This document shows, piece after piece, positions 1 to 5,605 of a DNA stretch of 5,605 bases (its first letter is position 1; each line of letters opens with the position of its first letter). Position numbers and translations under genes: made by a program. This stretch comes from Gammaproteobacteria bacterium (GTDB lineage: Bacteria > Pseudomonadota > Gammaproteobacteria > Thiohalomonadales > Thiohalomonadaceae): positions 1-5,605 of the forward strand of contig JAPHSO010000263.1 of NCBI GenBank assembly GCA_026193675.1, given 5' to 3'. Under the pieces are notes generated by a model. The model ran no database searches. It worked only from the letters and a program-made list of their open reading frames with translations, and was not told the origin of the DNA.

Positions 1-1107
1 GCCGGCGACATCCTCTCACCAATTGCGGTTCCGGGACACGACAACTCAGCGATGGATGGTTACGCTTTTCATGCAGACGATCTTCCCGGCGCTGAATCTA
101 AAACAGTCAAACTGATCGGCACTTCACTAGCCGGAGCCCCCTTTGAGGGCCAGCTCAATCCGGGAGAGTGCATCCGTATCACAACTGGAGCAGCAATCTG
201 TGAAGGGACCGGTTTTGTGGTGATGCAGGAGCAGGTGACGATTGATGGTGATCAGATCACCATTGAACCCGGCCATAAAATGGATGCGCACATTCGTCGT
301 GCCGGTGAGGATATTGCCAAAGGTGGTGTCGTGTTTGGACGTGGGCAGAAAATAGGCCCTGCCGAACTTGGGCTACTCGCCTCTCTGGGCATTCCTGAGA
401 TTGAGGTGGTACGTCCGCTAAGAATTGCCACCTTCTCCACCGGCGATGAGCTCGCATCACTCGGACAACCTCTCGGCGATGGTCAAATTTATGACAGTAA
501 CCGCTATGCCCTCTTCGGCCTGATTAAAGAGTTGGGTGCCACCCATATCGACATGGGGATCATAAAAGACACCCGTGAAGCTGTCGCTGAAGCTTTTGAA
601 GAGGCGGCCCAGATTGCCGATGTGGTGATCACCTCCGGAGGTGTCTCGGTAGGCGATGCCGATTTTGTGAAAGAGACCCTTGAACGGATGGGTGAGGTGA
701 ACTTCTGGAAGATCGCCATGAAGCCGGGAAAACCACTCGCCTATGGCAAAATTGGCAACGCCTGGTTCTTCGGTCTGCCCGGCAATCCGGTCTCCTCAAT
801 GGCCACCTATATCCAGATCGTACGCCCCAACCTTGAGTATATGGCGGGCCAGTCTGCAAATGAGACACTGCGTCTGAAAGTGAAAACCCTCGATCCCCTT
901 AAGAAACGTCCCGGCCGGGCCGACTTCCAACGTGGTATCCTCAGTTACGAAGGGGATGAACTGGTGGTTCGCACTACCGGCCATCAGGGTTCTCATATAC
1001 TGAGTTCTATGAGCCAGGCCAACTGCTTCATCGTTCTGTCAGCCGAATCGGGGTCGATTGCTGCTGGCGAAACGGTCGAGGTTGAGCCTTTTAACAGAAC
1101 CATCTAA
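1..1107 (+). CDS. moeA: Molybdopterin molybdenumtransferase MoeA (5'-truncated by window edge)
   Basis: MoeA inserts molybdate into adenylylated molybdopterin (MPT-AMP) to form active molybdenum cofactor; it is cytoplasmic. The reading frame is open from base 1, so the gene begins upstream; 368 codons are visible against about 411 in E. coli MoeA, so roughly 35-45 N-terminal residues are missing. The ATG at 52 is not the start: it is the Met of the conserved NSAMDGYA motif, preceded in frame by typical MoeA sequence (SPIAVPGHDNSA). Fragment residues 146-151 (STGDEL), 212-221 (SGGVSVGDAD), 241-245 (KPGKP) and 259-264 (LPGNPV) form the molybdopterin-binding domain. The C-terminal domain carries PGRADFQRG and TTGHQGSHI, as in E. 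coli MoeA. No frameshift or missing motif is seen. lon follows after 12 nt, suggesting co-transcription. The family is certain; only the start is unknown. Confidence 0.96.
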   Translation, partial: AGDILSPIAVPGHDNSAMDGYAFHADDLPGAESKTVKLIGTSLAGAPFEGQLNPGECIRITTGAAICEGTGFVVMQEQVTIDGDQITIEPGHKMDAHIRRAGEDIAKGGVVFGRGQKIGPAELGLLASLGIPEIEVVRPLRIATFSTGDELASLGQPLGDGQIYDSNRYALFGLIKELGATHIDMGIIKDTREAVAEAFEEAAQIADVVITSGGVSVGDADFVKETLERMGEVNFWKIAMKPGKPLAYGKIGNAWFFGLPGNPVSSMATYIQIVRPNLEYMAGQSANETLRLKVKTLDPLKKRPGRADFQRGILSYEGDELVVRTTGHQGSHILSSMSQANCFIVLSAESGSIAAGETVEVEPFNRTI

Positions 1108-1111
1108 GAAG
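1106..1111 (+). promoter_or_regulatory. Weak ribosome binding site of lon, overlapping the moeA stop
   Basis: AAGAAG overlaps the last two bases of the moeA TAA and sits 8 nt before the lon ATG in an A-rich stretch. It is a poor match to AGGAGG. Together with the 12-nt gap, it suggests that lon translation may depend partly on ribosomes finishing moeA. No promoter is evident in the gap itself; one inside moeA cannot be excluded. Confidence 0.45.
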
Positions 1112-1119
1112 AAAAAACA

Positions 1120-3510
1120 ATGCCAGATTTCGAATCTATAGAAGCGGAGATTGTTGAGGCGATAGAGGAGTCGGGTGAGCTGATCATCAGCCCCAAGAAC
1201 CTCCCCACAACCATCCATATCCTGCCACTGTTCGACAGACCTTTCTTTCCTGCGCAGGCCTTCCCAATCATGATGGAGGAGGAGCCATGGTACGAGACGC
1301 TTGACGATATCGCCGAAAGCCCTCACCACATGGTGGGTCTAGTTCTGGTCAACGGTGAGCCCGGTGATGAACTGACACCCGATACCTTCAGAAAGGTGGG
1401 CAGTCTGGTTCAGCTCCACAATCCCAGCCGCTCCGATGGCAAGATGCAGTTTATCGCTGAGGGGATTGAGCGCTTTAAGATCGTAAAGTGGCTCTCCAAA
1501 AAACCACCCTATAAAGTGAAGGTGGAGTATCCCAAACAGGTCAAACGTAACAGCACCGACGAGATGCGCGCCTATGCGATGGCGATCATCAATACCCTGC
1601 GCGACCTGATGCAGCTCAATCCGTTGTATGCAGAAGAGCTTAAATATTTCCTCAACCGTTTTAGTCCAAACGACCCCTCCCCGCTTGCCGATTTTGCAGT
1701 GGGGCTCACCAGTGCCAGCGGTGATGACCTACAGCAGGTGTTGGAGCTATTTAGCCTAATACCACGCATGAAAAAGGTGTTGGTGCTTCTCAAAAAAGAG
1801 CTCAACGTTGCCAAGATTCAGAGCAAGATTCGAGAGCGTGTCGAAGAGCGCATCGATGAGCAGCAGCGCAGATTCTTCCTGCGCGAGCAGCTTAAAGAGA
1901 TCCAGAAGGAGCTCGGCATTGAGAAGGATGATCGTACTGCCGAGATCGAACGTTTTCAGAAACGTCTGAAGACTCTCACACTCAGTGAAGAGGCGCAGAA
2001 GCAGGTCGATGAAGAGATTCAAAAGCTCTCCATGCTGGAGATCGGCTCGCCTGAATATACCGTCACCCGTAACTATCTCGACTGGATTACCGTCCTGCCC
2101 TGGGGTAAATCATCACGTGATCGTCTCGATCTACGCCGCGCCAAAAAGGTGCTCAACGAAGACCACGACGGACTCGATGAGGTGAAGGAGCGTATTCTCG
2201 AATTTCTCGCCATCGGAAAACTTAAAGAGCAGGTCTCCGGCTCTATCATTCTGCTGGTCGGCCCTCCAGGGGTCGGTAAAACCTCTATCGGTCGCTCTAT
2301 TGCCAGAACTCTGGGACGCGAATTCTATCGCTTCTCTCTAGGTGGCATGCGTGATGAGGCCGAGATCAAGGGACATCGCCGCACCTATATCGGCGCAATG
2401 CCTGGCAAGATCATCCAGGCGCTCAAATCGTGTAAAACAGAAAATCCGGTCATTATGCTTGATGAGATCGACAAGGTGGGTGCCTCCTATCGCGGTGATC
2501 CTGCATCGGCCCTACTAGAGGTGCTGGATCCTGAGCAGAATGTCGATTTCCTCGATCACTATCTCGATCTCCGCTTTGATCTATCCAAGGCGCTATTTGT
2601 CTGTACCGCCAACCAGCTTGATACCATCCCCGGCGCACTGCTCGATCGGATGGAGTTGATTCAGCTCTCCGGCTATATCGCTGAAGAGAAGCTGGCGATT
2701 GCCAAAAACCATCTGTGGCCACGACAGCTGGAACGCAATGGGGTCAAGAATAGTCAGATTAAGATCACCGATGCGGCCATTCTCAAGGTGATTGAGGGCT
2801 ATGCCCGCGAAGCGGGTGTGCGTAACCTGGAGAAACAGCTTGGACGCATTATCCGTAAAACTGGACGTAAATTTGCAGAGGGCAGAAAGGGGCCGATTCG
2901 CATCGGACCCAAAGTGCTCAGTGACTATCTGGGTAAACCCTACTTCGCCGATGAGGAGCTTATTAGTGGTGTCGGCGTGGTTACCGGGCTCGCCTGGACC
3001 TCTATGGGAGGGGCCACCCTCAGCATTGAGGCGACCAAGGTTCACGGCAAAACTCGTGGCCTGAAACTGACAGGCCAGCTCGGCGATGTGATGAAAGAGT
3101 CGGCAGAGATCGCCTACAGCTATGTCGCTTCTCATCTGGAGAGCTTTGGCGCCAGTGCGGAATACTTTGACGATGCATTTATTCACCTGCATGTCCCCGA
3201 AGGAGCCACCCCCAAGGATGGCCCCAGTGCAGGTGTAACCATGGCGACAGCCCTGCTCTCTCTGGCCAGCGGCAAGACCATTGACCGACCACTGGCGATG
3301 ACCGGGGAACTGACCCTCACCGGCAACGTCTTCCCAGTCGGTGGAATTCGTGAAAAGGTGATCGCCGCAAGAAGAGTTGGCGTAATGGAGTTGATCCTGC
3401 CCGAAACTAATCGTAGCGATTTTGAGGAGCTCCCACCCCATATTCGCAAGGGAATTAAGGTTCACTACGCCAAAACCTATCGCGACGTAGCCACTGTCGT
3501 CTTTCGGTAA
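1120..3510 (+). CDS. Lon-family (endopeptidase La) ATP-dependent serine protease, divergent AsrA-like LonA paralogue
   Basis: A cytoplasmic AAA+ protease that unfolds and degrades misfolded or regulatory proteins; Lon normally works as a hexamer. The 796 aa compare with 784 in E. coli Lon. In order: an acidic N-terminal extension (residues 1-28), LON substrate-binding domain (about 30-230), a charged helical, probably coiled-coil stretch (about 235-320), the AAA+ module with Walker A GPPGVGKT (381-388, K387) and Walker B VIMLDEID (444-451), sensor-2 region EAGVRNLEKQ, and the protease domain from VTGLAW (621-626). The catalytic dyad is intact: S703 in PKDGPSAG and K746 in REKVIAARR, 43 residues apart as in E. 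coli (S679/K722). The LON domain (RPFFPAQ, EEPW, SPHH) differs from housekeeping Lon and matches my recollection of Pseudomonas PA0779/AsrA, so I infer a second Lon. ATG 1120 is the only usable start, since the moeA stop lies in frame 15 nt upstream. Confidence 0.96.
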   Translation: MPDFESIEAEIVEAIEESGELIISPKNLPTTIHILPLFDRPFFPAQAFPIMMEEEPWYETLDDIAESPHHMVGLVLVNGEPGDELTPDTFRKVGSLVQLHNPSRSDGKMQFIAEGIERFKIVKWLSKKPPYKVKVEYPKQVKRNSTDEMRAYAMAIINTLRDLMQLNPLYAEELKYFLNRFSPNDPSPLADFAVGLTSASGDDLQQVLELFSLIPRMKKVLVLLKKELNVAKIQSKIRERVEERIDEQQRRFFLREQLKEIQKELGIEKDDRTAEIERFQKRLKTLTLSEEAQKQVDEEIQKLSMLEIGSPEYTVTRNYLDWITVLPWGKSSRDRLDLRRAKKVLNEDHDGLDEVKERILEFLAIGKLKEQVSGSIILLVGPPGVGKTSIGRSIARTLGREFYRFSLGGMRDEAEIKGHRRTYIGAMPGKIIQALKSCKTENPVIMLDEIDKVGASYRGDPASALLEVLDPEQNVDFLDHYLDLRFDLSKALFVCTANQLDTIPGALLDRMELIQLSGYIAEEKLAIAKNHLWPRQLERNGVKNSQIKITDAAILKVIEGYAREAGVRNLEKQLGRIIRKTGRKFAEGRKGPIRIGPKVLSDYLGKPYFADEELISGVGVVTGLAWTSMGGATLSIEATKVHGKTRGLKLTGQLGDVMKESAEIAYSYVASHLESFGASAEYFDDAFIHLHVPEGATPKDGPSAGVTMATALLSLASGKTIDRPLAMTGELTLTGNVFPVGGIREKVIAARRVGVMELILPETNRSDFEELPPHIRKGIKVHYAKTYRDVATVVFR

Positions 3511-3520
3511 ACTGCTAAAA

Positions 3521-3551
3521 GGTGTGGGGGCATTTTTCTCTCCCCCGCACC
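3521..3551 (+). terminator. GC-rich hairpin after lon, possible transcription terminator without a U-tract
   Basis: The arms GGTGTGGGGG (3521-3530) and CCCCCGCACC (3542-3551) pair over 10 bp with one G-U wobble, leaving an 11-nt loop that contains TTTTT. The hairpin lies 10 nt after the lon stop, the usual place for a terminator. On the + strand the stem is followed by ATCAATGCC, with no T-run, so it is not a classical intrinsic terminator; it may work with Rho or protect the 3' end of the moeA-lon mRNA. On the - strand the stem is followed by TTTT, which could weakly stop antisense transcription. Confidence 0.5.
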
Positions 3552-3584
3552 ATCAATGCCACCCCACAAATTCAATTGCTTTCT

Positions 3585-3600
3585 GTAGTTAATTCCCTAC
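3585..3600. promoter_or_regulatory. Candidate operator half of a pair: 16-bp imperfect dyad upstream of aer
   Basis: GTAGTTAATTCCCTAC is an interrupted palindrome: the outer four bases (GTAG/CTAC) and central AATT are symmetric, with two mismatched pairs between. Bases 3586-3599 match a second dyad at 3632-3645 in 11 of 14 positions. This looks like a binding site for a dimeric regulator, but the factor is unknown and chance in AT-rich DNA is possible. Confidence 0.3.
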
Positions 3601-3629
3601 ACTGGCAAAGGACTTACATAGAAAATTGG

Positions 3630-3647
3630 GATAGCGAATTTCCTATC
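3630..3647. promoter_or_regulatory. Candidate operator half of a pair: 18-bp imperfect dyad upstream of aer
   Basis: GATAGCGAATTTCCTATC has perfect outer arms (GATAG/CTATC) and a symmetric AATT centre; only the two pairs between arms and centre fail. It shares TAG..AATT.CCTA with the dyad at 3585-3600. The two centres are 46 bp apart, and both lie upstream of the predicted aer promoter, in a position that would suit an activator or a looping regulator. Confidence 0.3.
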
Positions 3648-3673
3648 GTTCTTGTAAAGTATTCATCATAAGA

Positions 3674-3702
3674 ATAACAACGATTCAACAGAATAATAAA
3701 AT
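3674..3702 (+). promoter_or_regulatory. Possible sigma70-type promoter for the aer-like gene
   Basis: ATAACA (3674-3679, 4 of 6 to TTGACA) and TAAAAT (3697-3702, 5 of 6 to TATAAT) are separated by 17 nt. Transcription would start near 3709, just before the ribosome binding site, giving a short leader of about 20-25 nt. The region is AT-rich, so chance matches are likely. A flagellar sigma28 promoter, common for chemoreceptor genes, was looked for and not found convincingly. Confidence 0.3.
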
Positions 3703-3717
3703 AGCTGTGGGTAGGAC

Positions 3718-3723
3718 GAGGAG
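3718..3723 (+). promoter_or_regulatory. Strong ribosome binding site that fixes the TTG start of the aer-like gene
   Basis: GAGGAG lies 8 nt before the TTG at 3732. It supports this rare start codon over any downstream choice: an in-frame stop (TAG, 3702-3704) blocks upstream extension, and the first in-frame ATG (3894) falls inside the FAD-binding part of the PAS domain. Confidence 0.75.
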
Positions 3724-3731
3724 ACAATTCA

Positions 3732-5315
3732 TTGAAAATCAATCAGCCAGTTACTGATAACGAGGTAGAGCTCGACGAGGGGGCAACAATTCTCTCAACC
3801 ACCGATCTCAAAGGGCAGATCACTTACACCAACGATGAGTTCATTAAAATCAGCGGATTTGAGAAGAGTGAACTGCTGGGTCAGGCTCACAACATGGTTC
3901 GCCACCCCGATATGCCACCCGAGGCATTTGACGATCTATGGAAGACCATCAAGGGTGGAAGCTCCTGGATGGGACTGGTTAAGAACCGCTGCAAAAATGG
4001 CGACTACTACTGGGTCGATGCATTTGCTACCCCCATCTCAAGAGATGGCGTAGTCAAAGAGTATCAATCGGTTCGCAGCAAACCGACCCGAGAGAGAATC
4101 AATCGCGCAGAGCAGATCTACAAAACGATCTCTGATGGAAAATTACCCTGGCAACTCAAACTTCCCCCGATTGGGCTCTGTGCCAAACTACTCGCTATGT
4201 TTGCTGTCGCCCTACTCCCCATGCTTATCTTTATGGTTAGTGATGATGTCGCCATTGGCGGTCTGGTCATCTCAACGGTGATCACTGCAATCATTGCGAC
4301 TGCCGGTGTCTTCTATATTGCACGCCCACTGCACAATGCTGTTGAGGAGGCCTATACCATTTTCGATAATCCTCTCATGCAGCTGGTCTATACCGGTGAT
4401 ATGAGCGAAATTGGAAAGATTCAACTCGCCATGAAGATGCTCAAATCTGAGATGGGTGCAGTGCTTGGACGGGTTAACAACACGATTAAAACCATTGAAG
4501 AGACCTCTGAACACCTCTCGGCTTCTGTACAGCTAACAAAAATGGGGATTCAACATCAAGATGCTGAGACCGCAAACGTATCGGCTCTAATGGAGACCCT
4601 GTCACAGTCGGCCAATCAAATATCGGGCAACGCACACCAGGCGGCAGAATCAACCGCAGCTGCAAGTGAGGCGGCCATTGCCGGAAACAGCGTTGTGATG
4701 GATACCGTCAGCTCCATTCGTGAGTTGGCTAGTGAGGTCGATAACTCGACTCAGGTTATCAGTCAGCTTGAGCAACAGAGTAACAACATCGGTAGTGTGC
4801 TTGCGGTAATTCGTGGCATTGCCGAACAGACCAACCTGCTGGCGCTAAACGCCGCCATTGAGGCTGCCCGTGCCGGTGAACAGGGGCGTGGATTTGCGGT
4901 GGTGGCCGATGAGGTCCGTACTTTAGCTAGCCGCACCCAGGGCGCAACTGAAGAGATTCGTGAGATGATCGAGACACTTCAACAGGGTGCCCAGAAGGCG
5001 GTTGAGGTGATGGAGCTGGGTCAGGAGAAGGCACAAAAGAGTGTGGAGCAGGCCGAAGAGGCTGGGCGCTCACTGCAGGCCATTACTGAAGCTGCCAATA
5101 CGATCAACACCATGAACAACCAGATCGCCACAGAGGCGGGGCAGCAGGGACAGATTGTTGAAGAGATCAATGAACTGGTCGCCACCATCACTGAGGTGAA
5201 CGAGTTGACCGTCGATGGTATGGAGCAGACCTCTGCAACCAGCGATATGCTCAAGGGCATGGCCGAAAATCTGGAAAATATCACCAAGCAGTTCCGCAAC
5301 CACACCCTTTCATAG
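3732..5315 (+). CDS. aer: Aer-like energy/redox taxis receptor: PAS(FAD) methyl-accepting chemotaxis protein
   Basis: A membrane chemoreceptor expected to sense the redox state of the respiratory chain through FAD bound in a cytoplasmic PAS domain and to signal through CheA/CheW to the flagellar motor. In the 527 aa: PAS domain at about 20-120, with STTDL (22-26), ITYTNDEF and the Aer signature NMVRHPDMP (54-62). By my alignment, R57, H58, D60 and W79, which I recall as FAD-binding residues in E. coli Aer, occur at the same numbers. Two hydrophobic segments (about 149-169 and 173-196) are split by a very short SDD loop, so there is no periplasmic sensor domain and both ends face the cytoplasm. 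A HAMP-like linker follows, then the MCP signalling domain with hairpin tip EQTNLLALNAA (365-375) and GRGFAVVADEVR (385-396). The C-terminus (FRNHTLS) has no NWETF-type CheR/CheB tether. The start is TTG. No che or fla genes are in the window. Confidence 0.93.
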   Translation: MKINQPVTDNEVELDEGATILSTTDLKGQITYTNDEFIKISGFEKSELLGQAHNMVRHPDMPPEAFDDLWKTIKGGSSWMGLVKNRCKNGDYYWVDAFATPISRDGVVKEYQSVRSKPTRERINRAEQIYKTISDGKLPWQLKLPPIGLCAKLLAMFAVALLPMLIFMVSDDVAIGGLVISTVITAIIATAGVFYIARPLHNAVEEAYTIFDNPLMQLVYTGDMSEIGKIQLAMKMLKSEMGAVLGRVNNTIKTIEETSEHLSASVQLTKMGIQHQDAETANVSALMETLSQSANQISGNAHQAAESTAAASEAAIAGNSVVMDTVSSIRELASEVDNSTQVISQLEQQSNNIGSVLAVIRGIAEQTNLLALNAAIEAARAGEQGRGFAVVADEVRTLASRTQGATEEIREMIETLQQGAQKAVEVMELGQEKAQKSVEQAEEAGRSLQAITEAANTINTMNNQIATEAGQQGQIVEEINELVATITEVNELTVDGMEQTSATSDMLKGMAENLENITKQFRNHTLS

Positions 5316-5333
5316 GGCAGGCTGCTCTCCAGT

Positions 5334-5362
5334 TTGGATATGATGAAATCTGATAACATAAT
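5334..5362 (+). promoter_or_regulatory. Possible sigma70-type promoter for the PhnD-like gene
   Basis: TTGGAT (5334-5339, 3 of 6, with the TTG intact) and CATAAT (5357-5362, 5 of 6) are separated by 17 nt, in the 96-nt gap between the aer-like gene and the next start. The -10 box lies in the left arm of a dyad (5352-5380). The match is moderate; read-through from aer is the alternative. Confidence 0.35.
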
Positions 5363-5380
5363 GGTGCCGTTATAGTTATC
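5352..5380. repeat. 12-bp dyad/hairpin overlapping the predicted promoter of the PhnD-like gene
   Basis: GATAACATAATG (5352-5363) pairs with CGTTATAGTTATC (5368-5380) over 12 pairs, with one U-G wobble, one bulged A (5374) and a 4-nt GTGC loop. It is AT-rich with no following T-run, so a poor terminator. Its overlap with the predicted -10 and start site suits a repressor operator; as RNA it could form a hairpin at the 3' end of the aer transcript. Confidence 0.45.
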
Positions 5381-5403
5381 TAACCTCCACAACCAACCTG
5401 GCC

Positions 5404-5407
5404 GGAG
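5404..5407 (+). promoter_or_regulatory. Ribosome binding site of the PhnD-like gene
   Basis: GGAG lies only 4 nt before the ATG at 5412, tighter than the usual 5-9 nt. An in-frame TAG at 5373-5375, with no ATG, GTG or TTG between it and 5412, makes 5412 the first usable start, and the signal peptide begins right there. Confidence 0.5.
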
Positions 5408-5411
5408 CATC

Positions 5412-5605
5412 ATGCCCCCTCTTCTATTCAGATCTCTACTCCTTAGCCTCACACTCATATCAGTGCTGTTGAGCGGAAGCGCTCTCGCCATGGAGCGGGA
5501 GGTGCGTATCGGCGTACTCAGCCATCGTGGCACCGAGGCGACCTTTAGAATGTGGAGTCCCACTGCCGACTATCTGACCCGGCAGATCCCCGATACAATT
5601 TTTGA
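5412..5605 (+). CDS. Exported PhnD-like periplasmic binding protein or sensor N-terminus (3'-truncated by window edge)
   Basis: Only the first 64 codons are visible. Residues 1-26 look like a Sec signal peptide: an Arg at 7, a hydrophobic core of Leu, Ile and Val (about 9-20), and a probable signal peptidase I site after SALA (26). The mature part begins MEREVRIGVLSHRGTEA, then WSPTADYL, a pattern typical of the first strand and helix of PhnD/phosphonate-type solute-binding domains, where IGVL.HRG and W.P.ADYL recur. In signalling proteins this domain is often the periplasmic input of a histidine kinase (as in TtrS) or a diguanylate cyclase; in transport it serves an ABC importer. The visible part cannot decide between these. 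The position after an aer-like receptor makes a sensory role somewhat more likely, which is inference. No frameshift is seen in the visible stretch. Confidence 0.75.
   Translation, partial: MPPLLFRSLLLSLTLISVLLSGSALAMEREVRIGVLSHRGTEATFRMWSPTADYLTRQIPDTIF

Noticed and set aside
52..54. ATG at 52 as the start of moeA
   Set aside because: This Met is inside the conserved NSAMDGYA motif and the frame is open with MoeA-like sequence back to base 1. The true start is off the window.
2593..3465. 290-codon open frame on the - strand within lon
   Set aside because: It lies wholly opposite the well-conserved Lon AAA+ and protease coding sequence, has no recognisable domain and no independent start region. 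It is a by-product of codon use on the + strand.
3576..3620. Possible small RNA or small ORF in the lon-aer gap
   Set aside because: No start codon with a ribosome binding site and useful length, and no promoter-hairpin-T-run arrangement was seen in 3552-3700.
3655..3677. Possible sigma28 (flagellar) promoter, TAAAGTAT followed by an AT-rich -10
   Set aside because: The -35-like TAAAG is present, but nothing resembling GCCGATAA occurs at the required spacing; the bases there read ATAACAAC.
5021..5563. 180-codon open frame on the - strand across the end of the aer-like gene and the start of the PhnD-like gene
   Set aside because: It overlaps two better supported + strand genes, including a signal peptide, and has no recognisable motif.
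1..5605. Mobile elements, CRISPR array, tRNA or rRNA genes, phage attachment sites
   Set aside because: Neither strand shows regularly spaced direct repeats, transposase-like products, terminal inverted repeats or tRNA-like sequence; nearly all of the window is explained by four conserved genes.

Overview
The window reads as chromosomal DNA from a free-living gammaproteobacterium. The moeA product resembles E. coli MoeA over long stretches, the Lon is of the divergent kind I recall from Pseudomonas (PA0779/AsrA), and an Aer-type flavin redox receptor is present. All four genes are on the + strand, coding density is high and base composition is roughly balanced. I cannot fix the order or genus.

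Layout: (1) positions 1-1107, the 3' part of moeA (molybdenum insertion into molybdopterin), with its N-terminus off the left edge; (2) 1120-3510, a complete Lon-family ATP-dependent protease only 12 nt downstream of moeA, probably co-transcribed; (3) 3511-3731, an intergenic region with a GC-rich hairpin just after lon, two related dyad sites 46 bp apart, a plausible sigma70-type promoter and a strong Shine-Dalgarno sequence; (4) 3732-5315, a complete Aer-like PAS methyl-accepting chemotaxis protein that starts with TTG; (5) 5316-5411, a short gap with a candidate promoter whose -10 box lies inside a 12-bp dyad; (6) 5412 to the right edge, the start of an exported PhnD-like periplasmic binding protein or sensor.

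Functionally, the left half is housekeeping: cofactor maturation and protein quality control. The right half is sensory: an energy or redox taxis receptor followed by the N-terminus of a ligand-binding protein of a type often fused to histidine kinases or diguanylate cyclases. The two halves appear to be separate transcription units divided at the lon-aer gap. I see no mobile element, CRISPR array, tRNA, rRNA or clearly new system. The least explained parts are the paired dyads before aer, the dyad over the promoter of the last gene, and the role of a divergent Lon beside moeA.
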